Shown here one piece after another: positions 1 through 10,485 of a DNA stretch of 64,000 nt (position 1 is the first letter of the stretch; each line of letters starts with the position of its first letter). The notes below the pieces were generated by a model. That model worked only from the letters and a program-made list of their open reading frames with translations, made no database searches and had not been told where the DNA came from. The position numbers and the translations under genes are program-made. Origin of the DNA: Populus alba (lineage: Eukaryota; Streptophyta; Magnoliopsida; Malpighiales; Salicaceae); assembly GCF_005239225.2 (NCBI RefSeq), contig NC_133284.1, positions 3,501,770-3,565,769 on the forward strand, written 5' to 3'.

Positions 1-726
1 GATTTAAATTAATAATTTTTTTATATGTTAATGTTAAAATAAAAAAAAATTATTTTAATAAATTTTTAAATAAAAAAACTATTTTAAATAATAATATACA
101 CTAGAATACTAAACATTATTGCACGTCACTCCATTTTTGTTAACGAGCTGCAATTACTATTGTTATATTTTCTATGAACAAAGTATGCGAATAATATTAA
201 TTTATTTTTATTTTATCGAATATCAATGAAATTATTGAACTTTTAGGAAATCATGAGGAGTAATATTGAAAACTTAAAATTAAGAGAGGTGAAAGTGAAA
301 AATTATAAAAACTCTAAGGTCAAAGATATAGTTATTCCTTACTCTATACAACATCGGACAAAGCAAAGTGAGATCATGTCTCTTCATACACAAACCCGTC
401 TCTATTACTCTCAGTTTCTCTCTCTGCCCCTCTCTCTCTACAAGCCCTAAGTAAGCATTCAACAAATTTTTGAGAGGTAAATTATCTAACCCTTCTCTTC
501 TTTTGTTGTAATTTATTGATTAATTTCAAAATGTGGGTCCAAATAACTTCAGAGATCTTCAATTTCTGCTTATGTTAACAACATGCAGACCTTAATTTCC
601 TCTTTCTTGTTGCAGGAAGAGAGAATCAAGCATGCAGTGAATTGGGTTTTTTTTTTTTTTGTTTTTAGGTCACCGTGGCTTATTGATGTTTGTTGGTATT
701 TTGTGAGCTGTCTTTGTTTGTGTTAA
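1..726 (+). promoter_or_regulatory. Promoter and 5' leader region of the SUVH gene
   Basis: AT-rich DNA to about 400, then a CT-rich stretch (about 405-440) of the kind common in plant leaders, then the leader of the methyltransferase gene starting at 727. A leader intron is likely: there is a donor GGTAAAT at 476-482 and possible acceptors at 615 (TTGCAG) or 668 (after a long T run, TTTTTAG). I cannot choose between them without transcripts. Short ORFs here (253-450) look like chance. Confidence 0.45.
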
Positions 727-2733
727 GTGGCAATGGAAGGAGGTCGATCAGGTAATAATTCAACACCTATAATTGATAAGACAAGAGTTTTGGATGTGGA
801 ACCACTGCGTACTTTAGTACCGGTGTTTCCTTCTAGTTCCAATGCACCACCTTTTGGGCCTTACTCATCTGGGTTTGCACCATTTTATCCTTTTAGTGCA
901 CCACAGGGTTCACAAGCAACACCTGACCTTAACCAACAGACACACACCACTCCTGCAGCTCCCCTTCGCTCGTTTCGAGCTACAGAGTCCTACGAGGATG
1001 ATTTTGATGGAGAGTATGAGTCCTATGATGGTAGCACGGGCTCAGCTAAGCGGAAACCCAAGTCTTCTTCGCAGAAAAGAGCGAGGAAGATTCAAGATTT
1101 GGATTTTACCTTGTCTGTTGATGAGAATAATTTTGTTGTAGGAGTTAGTTTGTCTGAAAGGGATGATGGTAACAGGGAAGTAGTTCATAGTATACAAATG
1201 AGGTTCGATGCACTTAGGAGAAGGCTTAGTCAATTAGAAGATGCCAAGGAATCGCCTGCTGGGATTATTAGGCGGGCGGATCTGAAAGCAGGGAATATTT
1301 TGATGACTAAACAGGTGCGAACAAATATGAGGAAGAGAATTGGAACAGTTCCTGGAGTTGAGATTGGCGATATTTTCTTTTTCCGAATGGAAATGTGCTT
1401 ACTGGGATTGCATGCTCCATCCATGGCTGGGATTGACTACATGTCTGTAAGGAATGATTTAGAGGAAGAACCGCTGGCTGTAAGTATCGTTTCGTCTGGT
1501 TATTATGACGATGATGCAGAGGATAAGGATGTTTTAATATACAGTGGGCAGGGAGGGGCTGCCAACAAGGATAAAGGAGCAACTGATCAGAAGCTTGAGA
1601 GGGGTAACCTTGCATTAGAGAGGAGTTTGCGCCGGGGCAATGAGGTGAGAGTCATTCGCGGTATGAAAGACTCTGTCAATCAAGTGTCAAAGGTCTATTT
1701 ATATGATGGCCTTTTTAGGATCCAGGAGTCGTGGGTGGAGAAGGCAAAATCTGGTTGCAATATATTCAAGTATAAGTTGGCTAGAATTCCTGGGCAGCCA
1801 GATGCCTTTGGTGTTTGGAAATCAATTGAAAAGTGGAGGGAAGGGCTTTCCTCAAGGGCTGGACTAATTCTTCCAGATATCACTTCAGGGGCTGAAAGCA
1901 TGCCTGTTGCACTCGTAAACGATGTTGATGAAGAGAAGGGGCCCGCTTACTTCACATATGTCTCGACTGTCAAGTATTCTAAATCATTTAAATTAACACA
2001 GCCTGCTTATGGTTGCAACTGTCGAAATGCATGCCAACCAGGCAATTTGAACTGCTCCTGCATTAGAAAAAATGAAGGTAACTTCCCGTACACTGCCAAT
2101 GGAGTTTTAGTCTGCCGGGCTCCAATGATACATGAATGTGGTCCCACTTGTCCATGCTTTCCTAATTGCAAAAATCGGGCATCTCAGACTGGCTTAAAAG
2201 CTCGTTTGGAAGTGTTCAAAACAAAGGACAGAGGTTGGGGCCTGCGGTCATGGGATTCTTTTCGTGCTGGTACTTTTATCTGTGAATATGCTGGTGAAGT
2301 GATAGAAAAGGTTAGCCAGGTTGGAGAAGAAGGTGATGGTTATGTGTTTGATACCTCCCATGTGTATGAATCTTTCAAGTGGAACTATGAACCTGGGTTA
2401 GTAGAGGAGGACGGTTCTATTGAAGCTATCGAGGAACCCAATGTCCCATCTCCCTTGGTCATAAGCTCAAAGAATGTTGGAAATGTAGCTCGATTCATGA
2501 ATCACAGTTGTTATCCAAATGTTTTCTGGCAGCCAATTATGTATGAAAACAACAATGAATCTTTTATCCACATTGCCTTTTTTGCAATGAGACACATCCC
2601 CCCCATGACAGAGTTGACTTTTGATTATGGGAAATCTCGCTCGGGTGAGGCTGCAGCTGATGGTGGGAGCACATCACGTGGAAGAAGGAAATGTTTATGT
2701 GGAGCTCCAATATGCCGGGGCTACTTTGGTTGA
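727..2733 (+). CDS. SUVH1/SUVH3-type histone H3K9 methyltransferase (SRA-SET), single exon
   Basis: A 668-aa protein in one uninterrupted exon, as is usual for the SUVH1/SUVH3 branch of plant Su(var)3-9 homologues. The N-terminus is Pro/Ser-rich with a basic KRKPK stretch near residue 105. A YDG/SRA domain, which binds methylated cytosine in this family, spans roughly residues 180-365 (VPGVEIGDIFFFRMEM, SGQGG). The Cys-rich pre-SET zinc cluster lies at about 430-490 (YGCNCRNAC, HECGPTCPCF). The SET domain runs from about 492 to 640 and keeps CEYAGEV, the NHSC cofactor motif near 591 and ELTFDYG. A post-SET Cys cluster (KCLCGAPICRGYFG) ends the protein. All catalytic motifs are present, so it should be a nuclear methyltransferase. 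In Arabidopsis SUVH1/3 also act as methyl-DNA readers that keep nearby genes active; whether this one does is inference. It converges on the 4CL gene. Confidence 0.93.
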   Translation: MAMEGGRSGNNSTPIIDKTRVLDVEPLRTLVPVFPSSSNAPPFGPYSSGFAPFYPFSAPQGSQATPDLNQQTHTTPAAPLRSFRATESYEDDFDGEYESYDGSTGSAKRKPKSSSQKRARKIQDLDFTLSVDENNFVVGVSLSERDDGNREVVHSIQMRFDALRRRLSQLEDAKESPAGIIRRADLKAGNILMTKQVRTNMRKRIGTVPGVEIGDIFFFRMEMCLLGLHAPSMAGIDYMSVRNDLEEEPLAVSIVSSGYYDDDAEDKDVLIYSGQGGAANKDKGATDQKLERGNLALERSLRRGNEVRVIRGMKDSVNQVSKVYLYDGLFRIQESWVEKAKSGCNIFKYKLARIPGQPDAFGVWKSIEKWREGLSSRAGLILPDITSGAESMPVALVNDVDEEKGPAYFTYVSTVKYSKSFKLTQPAYGCNCRNACQPGNLNCSCIRKNEGNFPYTANGVLVCRAPMIHECGPTCPCFPNCKNRASQTGLKARLEVFKTKDRGWGLRSWDSFRAGTFICEYAGEVIEKVSQVGEEGDGYVFDTSHVYESFKWNYEPGLVEEDGSIEAIEEPNVPSPLVISSKNVGNVARFMNHSCYPNVFWQPIMYENNNESFIHIAFFAMRHIPPMTELTFDYGKSRSGEAAADGGSTSRGRRKCLCGAPICRGYFG

Positions 2734-5700
2734 CGGTTAACATGTGCATGTTTGTGGGTTCTGGTGGCTGCAAGCATGGTCAGGGCTGAAAAGGTTTGAA
2801 GTCTTTCCCGTGTTTATTTTTACTTGTAGCTAGTTGTTTCTGATGCTCATAATTGTGCATGGTTTACTCACTTCCATCATGCCAATTACATCATGTTGGT
2901 GTGCTTTTTTGGGTTCAACTCACTTGTGAATTGTAAAGGTATTATATGCATGCAAGAATTAGAAGCTTGTTTGTGACCATATCACACAGATAATTTGAGG
3001 GAAAATAAAAAATAGTGTGTTTAAAGATGTTAATCAACTAAATCTTTGAACTTATTCAAATGCATAATATAGTGATGTTCAATAAATAAAAAAGTTTTAA
3101 TTTAATAAGTTTTCTATGCAAGACAGCTTAATATTTTGAATACTAGCTTTTGTATAGTCAAAAGTTATATTTATTGGAAGCAACGCTATGATCACTGTCA
3201 AGGTGATCCTATCCAGAAACATGTTCTTAAGTGGACAGTTAACATCATGAAATATGTAGCAGATCATGAATAATTCTGTTACAATGTTGTAGAAGCCAAT
3301 TTTATTCTTGCTGTTTGATGATGGATTGCATCGTCTATGATTGTCTTACTTCTCTTTTTAATTCCAGTAGTTAGATTCTTAATCTATTAAAAAATACCAA
3401 CTGTTGTTTATGGCCGAAACTCTTGCTAAATGAGGATCTGTGATAATCAAATCTTGATAGGCGAATGGCTTTTTCCTCTATTTTCAAGGAGTCATTGGTG
3501 TGAAACCTTTGTATGTAAGATTTTATTTTCTTGCTTGTGATTCTATGCTATCCCCTGATTGCTTTGTTCAAGTATCTTCAGTTGAACATTGACCAGTGAG
3601 ACCCTGTTAAAAGTTTCTAGTAAATTCAATCTTCTTTTTATTGCTTTTGATTCTGAGGTATCCCCTGCTTTTCTCTCTACCCCCCCCCCCCCACCCATCT
3701 ATCTGTTGCCTTTTCTTCTCTTCCCATAAAACCGCGCTCTCAATTCAATAGAACCAAGTGTTTCAATTTCAGCCATACCTTTACCTCGGTTTCATTAATA
3801 ACCAAACCCCTAATGCTCTATCCCTCCAAACTCCTAATAGCATCCCAAGCTAAAGATACTCAGGGTGTATGTTATTAGCATATCAGTAAGCTGTTTTCCT
3901 TCAAATTCACACTACAAATGACTCACTCCGTGCTAGTGTCATAAATATTTGCCTGCCTTACATTTCACATTGCTTTAGTGGCTGCAATTAGATTAGGTAT
4001 TGACCCAAAAGAAGAAAACCGGACTTGCTTAAGCATTTTCTCCACTTAACATGTAACTGATAGAAAGCAAGAAGTTTTAATATGCTGCTGGAGTTGCCAA
4101 CCATCTTGAATATCAGAAATTATTCTTCTTGCCTATGCTGCTGGAGTTGCCAATTTATATGATCTCTCCTAACTTGTTTGGCTGGTTATGTTTAGACATG
4201 CATGGTGCAAGCAACTGCAATAGAAACTGATTTCAACTTGGATTTTGTGTGTTTCCATTTTGTATGATTTCTTCGATGTCTTTATTCTTTTTTGGTTGGT
4301 TGTATCTATACAGGCCTGGTGCAAGCACACATTTTTGGTAATGTGAACCTTGGAAGCAACTATTTCCATCCTTTCTCATATTCTGTAATGGAAAGTGATT
4401 GTAGCTATGATTTTGTTCAGAATTGCTGTGATGCTGTTTTCTTCACCTTTTTCTAAATCTCCATTGCATCATTGAGACATCTCATCATACTTCATTTCTT
4501 GTAATGCAGTCCCAGGGGATGCTAAAACTATGCCTTTTGAAGTGTGCTTTTGCGCAGCATTACAGTCAAATAGGGATCCCTTTTCAGTTTCTCTGTCATC
4601 ATATGGAGCTGGGTAGGACAGACTACTAAAGACCCTTTTTCATGTCGCACGACCTCTCAAGTCTTTGGGGCTTTCAAATTTTGTGCAGACCACCTAATCC
4701 CTTGTAATATAATAAGCTTTTGATGAAGCTTCTGTAGCAGTATGTGTATACTCGTGCCTATAACTGTAAAATATTTTGCACCTTACCAATGCGGAACGCC
4801 AGACTGATGGTTGATGAAGATCCGATGTTTCTGTAGCTGTGAATAATCAGATCTTAACCTGTAAGGTTTTCTTTTCTTCCTTTTCAATGTTAGCAGTGGT
4901 TTTTTCATGACCCATGCGCTCTGCCATGCAAGAATATTGTGTGAGGTATGCTAGTTAAAAAAACTCTGTAAAACATCCGTTCTATACTTTTTAGATAGTC
5001 ATATAAATTTGATCCTAAAACAACAATGGATGTGCTAGGATTGAAGATTTTAAAATCCAAATATGCTTTGGAATAAAGTTCTTTCGTGGTAGAATTAGAG
5101 GTTAATTATTTAGTTCTAGTAATTTGATCTATTCTTTCTAGGTAAGGTGTTTGGTACTCGGGTGACTAGTACTGAGGTTCTAGGTACTCGGGTGACTCTG
5201 AGGTGACTTGTAACCGGTAATTGTAAAATATGATCTTTGATGGATGTGTGAATTTTTAGATGTGCAAGTGGATAACTTTGTTAAGAGAGAAAATATAATG
5301 ATATTTTAGAGATATATACATGCTAAAAATATTAAGAAAGAAGAAATTATAAATATTGAATTTGGTGGATTTATGAGGTATTTATTATAGTCAATGAGTT
5401 GTTTTTTTTTTATATATATATAGAAATGAGGGGTTCAAGAATTATTTTACCTCTATAAATTAATGTGTTATTTTATATTGTATTCCACCTATATATATAT
5501 ATATTTTTGCTTGTAAAAGCTAGGATAGCTTTAAGTTGTTGCTATAGACATTAAAGTCGTCATCGATAATTTTTATCACCAGTGGAATGGATGGACCAAT
5601 TCGACTCGGTGGTGAAAGCAACTTGTCCCTCCATCCACTGTTTGTCTAATTGATAATGACAAGCAATTATGTTGAAGAGGTTGCTTTATTGCTTTCTGCT

Positions 5701-5984
5701 GCTGGTGGAACAAATCACCAACTCCATGATGTGTCTTTCCTTGGCAAGATCACTTGATTTATCATTAAAGAAACCAAAATATTCAATTGAATTACTCCAT
5801 ATGGCGACAGGAGAACTTATGTTTTCCCAACTACAAAAGCAACATTAAAGAGCTTGTATACAAGAACAGTAATGTTCATACGTTGGGTACGTGTCTTTTC
5901 CAAGCATGCTTGGTTCAACACTACAATGATTCGCAAGTATTAAAGAAATAAGACACAGGATTAAATGTTCAGTAACATCTTCAG
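2734..5984. other. Intergenic region between convergent SUVH and 4CL genes
   Basis: No protein-coding gene recognised. The first few hundred bases must hold the SUVH 3' UTR. There is a C homopolymer near 3681-3693, a 20-bp direct repeat TATGCTGCTGGAGTTGCCAA at 4081-4100 and 4134-4153, and a 15-bp repeat GGTACTCGGGTGACT at 5153 and 5183. The last 100 bases or so before 5985 are the 4CL 3' UTR. Base composition from 3.7 to 4.9 kb is more transcript-like (T-rich, low A-run content) than the AT-rich DNA elsewhere, so a long 3' UTR or non-coding transcript is possible but not shown. Confidence 0.5.
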
Positions 5985-8900
5985 TTATATGCCTGCCAAC
6001 TTTTCTTTCAGATTCTTCCTCAGGATCTTGCCAGATGGTGCCTTGGGAATAGCTTCAATGAAGAAAACTCGTTTTATTCTCTTGTAGAATATCACCTGCA
6101 TCACCATGATCATGTTGTATCCTTGTCAGCAACTAGTGGAAGCACAGCTTGTCGTTTCTCTCGCTCTCTGAATTAATAAGAAATAAATTGATCGAAGAGT
6201 AGGGTTTACCTGTTTTGAAATATACTGCTTTATGTCATCTTCGGTGGCCTGAGACTTTTCTGATTTCACTACAAATGCAACAGGAACTTCTCCCGCATCC
6301 TCATCTTTCAATCTGAAATTGAAATTATTTCCCATGTGAGATTCATACTCTAGGGTTAAGAAACAGGTTAGCATTAGAGTGGTAGCTAGGGTGCTGGTCT
6401 CTGGCACTTACCCTACTACAGCAGCATCGGATATCTCTGGATGGGCTATTAACAAAGCTTCGAGTTCAGCAGGAGCAACCTGAAACCCTTTATACTTGAT
6501 CAATTCCTTCAATCTGTCAACGATGAAAAGCTCATCATCATCATCAATGTAGCCGATATCGCCTGTGTGCAGCCATCCTTCTTTGTCTATTGTTCTTGAG
6601 GTTGCCTCAGGGTCATTAAGATATCCTGGACATGTACAAAAGTCCACACAGCTTTTCAGAATTATATATATGTATATATTTAAAAAAATTAATCAATATA
6701 AGATTAAGACTCAATTATCTGATTTTTATATGGGGAGACTTTCTCTTACCTTTCATGATCTGATCACCCCGGATGCAGATCTCACCAGGCTGGTTCCTCG
6801 GTAGAGAGGCCCCTGTTTCTGGGTCAACAATCTTCATCTCTGCATTCCTGACTACAGTCCCACATGCACCTGGTTTTATGTCGAATGGTTCCTTGGCAAA
6901 TGCCAAGCACATTGCTAGAACAGGTCCTGCCTCGGTCATTCCATATCCCTGTTACATCAAATCAAATCAAATCATTGATTAGCCTTGCTCTGATATGCAT
7001 ATTTTCTATTTTAACATTAAAATCTTGGATGCATAAAAGCACAATTCATGCATGCAAGACACGGGAATGATCCAAAACACAAGTGCATCAGAACTTAGCT
7101 GGAAAACTCCCATCCTTTAGTCCATAGCCTATGAAATTAATGTTGATTATACACAGGAGGAGGAGGTGATCTGTTAAAAATTAGATATGTGATATTGATT
7201 ACATTAATTTCATGGTGAGATAGACCCTTCAACCCCCTAAGTATTAAAAAAAAAACTATCTTCTTATAAATAAGCTAATGGTAGAAATTTTATCGTTATG
7301 TTTGTATTACGGTGGAGAGTGCTTTTGTATTAGGTCTTTTAATTGAAATATATTAAACTAATTTTTTTTTAGGTTTATTTTTTATATTATTATATTAAAA
7401 TCATTTAAAAAATCAATTTAATACCGTAAAACACAAAGTGAAACGTAAAAATAAACACATCCTTAAAAGGCTAAGAATATAACCTATTTTTCAGGTTTTA
7501 AAACTTGTAAGCACTGAGTAGGACACAGCTACGGCGCTCCTAAAGTTTAATGGAAAAATAAACCGACAAGGTCTGTCTAAATTCCATTGAAATGGTACAC
7601 ATTTATTAACTTTAATGAAGAAAGAGACACTAATTAATGTCGATTCAAGAGTAATAAATTCGGTTCCTGTATGCTATAACAGAGCCGGCCCATCAGCTTT
7701 GTGCAGCTCAGATACAGGGCAGAGACATGGAGTCCATGGCTCCATATCTGAGATAGGAGATGGTGGACCTACTTCAATAAAAAAAATCTATGATCATGTC
7801 TTATAGATTTCTTTTTATTGGTTTCCAGCCCCTTTTCGCAAATGGATTTTCTTTGATCACTAATTTGGAGGAGTATATTAGCGTACTTTCTGTCGTCCCA
7901 GAAGAAAAGAAATATTTCCGGTCATATGGTAAACGCTAAATTATTGAAGAACAGATTTTACCAAGCATTAAATTAGGAGAATATACGTTTAAAACCAGAT
8001 AAAAACATGCCCCCCTTTCTAAGGATTGTAGTTTTCAGTTGATCAAACAAGAATGGGGAAAATGATAGAGATAAACGAACAAATAAAATTTAAAAAACTG
8101 TAGATATGATGTAAGAAAAATGAAGGGGGCATGCATACCTGACCAAGTCTAGCCTGAGGAAACTTAGCTCTAACAGTATCTTCAAGTTCCTTGCCCAATG
8201 GAGCCCCTCCAGATTTTATCATCCTCAAAGAAGACAAGTCATGCTTGTCAAGATCAGGTGACTTAGCAATTGACATCATCACAGGTGGAACAACCGGTGC
8301 TATAGATACCTTGTACTTCTCAATCAATCCCAGTAAAGAACCAATCTCAAACTTTGGCATTATCAAAATCGAGGCACCGACTCTCAGCCCGCAGAGCATT
8401 ATTGAATTCAGAGCATAGATATGGAACATAGGCAGCACACACAGAATCACATCTTCACTGTGAAAATACAGGTTAGGATTGTCTCCATCTACCTGTTGAG
8501 CAACACTGGTTATTAGCCCTTTGTGCGTTAACATGACCCCTTTTGGCAACCCTGTAGTCCCTGATGAATAAGGCAATGCTACGACATCATCGGGACTAAT
8601 GTCGACCTGAGGCGCTTCATTTTCGTCTGCCTGTGTTAGCTCTGAAAAGTGCAAGCACCCATCCGGGGCAGAGTCCACGCACATGACCTTAACATCACTT
8701 TCTCGGGCAAAATCTTTAACCTTCTCGTAGTAACAAGCCTGTGTTATCAGAAGCTTTGCTCTCGAGGCCTTGGCATGTTTTGCTAGCTCTGCAGGGGTGG
8801 AGAAAGGATTGGCAGCAGTGATAATGGCACCTCTGTGTGAAGCGCCTAGGAAAGCAAGCACGAATTCAGGTGAACTTGGTAGGAAGAGCATGATCACGTC

Positions 8901-9134
8901 ACCTTGTTGAATACCAATCTTGTTAAGACCAGAAGCAACTCTTCTTGCTGTGAGCTCAACGTCAGCATAGGTGTAGACATCTCCATTCGCCCCATTTATC
9001 AGGCAAGGTTTTGATGAATGGTTAGACAAGTTTTCAAGAACGTATGAATGCAGGGGAAGGTTTTTCGGGATGTAGATGTCTGGTAATTTTGAGCGAAAGA
9101 TGAATTCTTCTTGTGGATTCATTATGGCGTCCAT
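5985..9134 (-). CDS. 4CL: 4-coumarate:CoA ligase, class I (lignin type), five exons
   Basis: Exons on the minus strand: 9134-8139, 6948-6750, 6625-6412, 6312-6210, 6095-5985. All introns are GT-AG and the joined frame is open, giving 540 aa. The enzyme activates 4-coumarate and related hydroxycinnamates to CoA thioesters through an acyl-AMP, feeding lignin and flavonoid synthesis in the cytosol. Seen directly: the AMP-binding box [11 protein letters not shown] at 190-200, GYGMTEAGP at 333-341, the 4CL hallmark GEICIRG at 387-393, and the C-terminal Lys in SGKILRK near 527. There is no peroxisomal SKL-type ending; the C-terminus is EKLAGI. From memory the sequence is almost identical to the xylem lignin 4CL of Populus, which is why I place the window in poplar. 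The start fits the family N-terminus ([11 protein letters not shown]). The 1.2-kb first intron shows no gene. Confidence 0.97.
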
Positions 9135-9540
9135 TGCGGGCTAAAGATGCAGAGGGAGAGATGGTGAGTTTTAGGTGCTCTCTGTTTTTCAATGGTAGGA
9201 GACCTGAGAAAGCAGAGTGCAGAGCATTCCTGCTGATATAGAATTGGCTGGCAGGGAGGACGGGGGTTGGTGAAAGGACAAATTGGGTATTATGGAGTTG
9301 TTGGGGGGGTAATTTAGGGAAAACATTGATTGAAAAATCAGTTGCGTTTGGTGAAGAATCTGTGGAGTTGGGTTGGTGAGATTAGGGATTTTAATGGCGG
9401 GGAACGGTGGTGGGTTCCCATTTGGGTTGGTTGTGAAAGTGGCCTTTTGACTTGAGAGGGGTGGCTTGTCCTCCACCTGTCTTTTCACAGACCACCAATC
9501 CATTATATTTTATGCACTAATTTATTTGTCAGCACCTGTG
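9135..9540 (-). promoter_or_regulatory. 4CL promoter with three AC (lignin) elements
   Basis: On the minus strand, upstream of the 4CL start, ACCAACC occurs exactly three times: complement of 9265-9271, 9371-9377 and 9425-9431. This is the AC-II form of the AC/PAL-box elements that MYB factors bind to give vascular expression of phenylpropanoid genes (established knowledge). A weak TATA-like CTATATC lies at about 9236-9243, which would place the start of transcription near 9205 and the AC elements roughly 60-225 bp upstream, the usual arrangement in 4CL promoters. A second AT-rich candidate (CATAAAATATAATGG, about 9500-9515) would instead put the AC boxes in the leader. The 104-codon ORF at 9189-9503 is a chance frame across this promoter. 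Confidence 0.7.
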
Positions 9541-9691
9541 TCTCTCCTCTCACCTACTGCCTAAGATACACAAATAAATTTTATTACTAGTGTTTAGACA
9601 TATATTTTAAAAATTAGGAAGTGCTTTATTAGAAAAAAAATAATAATTAATTTTAATAGTTATCTTGGCGATAATAATAGCTGTTAAATCT

Positions 9692-10202
9692 AGTTAGACA
9701 ACCCGTGAATTAACTTGATAATTTAATAATTTAATTTTTTTTTTAATTTTAGTTTTTCTAATTATGTTGTGATTTGAAAAATCATCATGCCCCAAGTCTA
9801 GTAGTCATTTGACTTGTTTATAATAGAAATTTGATAAAAACTTTCTCTTTATATCATATAAGATGTTAATTTAATTAATATGATAATAACAGTAAAATCT
9901 AGCTCAATTATACGAGTTTATAAGAGAAAATTGAGATTTTTAGAGGTTAGTCATGTTATATTTCTCTTTACATTAGATAAGATATTAATTTAATTAGATA
10001 TTTTGTGACCTAATTAACTTGTTTAAATCCAATAAAAAATTAATTTAATTATCAAAATACTATCATTTTAATTAACAATAATTGATTAGCCAACCCATAA
10101 ATTAACCTAATAATTTGATAATCTAAATCTTTTTTAATTTTAGTTTTCAAATTGAGTTGTGATTCGAAAAACCATCATGCCCCAAACCGTGTGGTCATTT
10201 GA
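9692..10202. repeat. Direct repeat pair of about 120 bp, 392 bp apart
   Basis: The segment at about 9692-9813 (beginning TTAGACAACCCGTGAATTAA) recurs at about 10084-10202 (TTAGCCAACCCATAAATTAA). Both end in CATCATGCCCCAA followed by GTCATTTGAC. Between them a shorter motif (TTTCTCTTTA..TAAGAT.TTAATTTAATTA) also appears twice, at about 9841 and 9960. The pattern looks like an old tandem duplication or a nested repetitive element. Confidence 0.7.
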
Positions 10203-10279
10203 CAACTGGTCACCTCACTTTGACCTTTTTAATTTATTTTACAAAATTAAAGAGAATAATTAATTATATTATTCATTTT

Positions 10280-10485
10280 TTATATATATATATATGTATG
10301 TATGTATGTATATGTATGTATGTGTATGTATGTATGTATATGAAATTTTCCCGTCATCATGAGAAATCACACCAACAAAAACTAGTGCTGGACAAATCTC
10401 AATCACAACTACCCCTATTAACCTTCATCATAGCCATGGTCCTCATGCATGCATATACATATACATATATATATATATATATAAA
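10280..10485. repeat. Microsatellites (TATG/TGTA)n and (AT)n
   Basis: A TGTA/TATG tetranucleotide run with interruptions occupies about 10292-10341, preceded by an AT run. A second AT run lies at about 10463-10483. They are simple repeats with no sign of a larger element. Confidence 0.85.

Noticed and set aside
9189..9503. 104-codon Pro/Ser-rich ORF upstream of 4CL
   Set aside because: It covers the promoter with AC elements; composition comes from CCAACC-type motifs and it ends before the 4CL start without a splice path.
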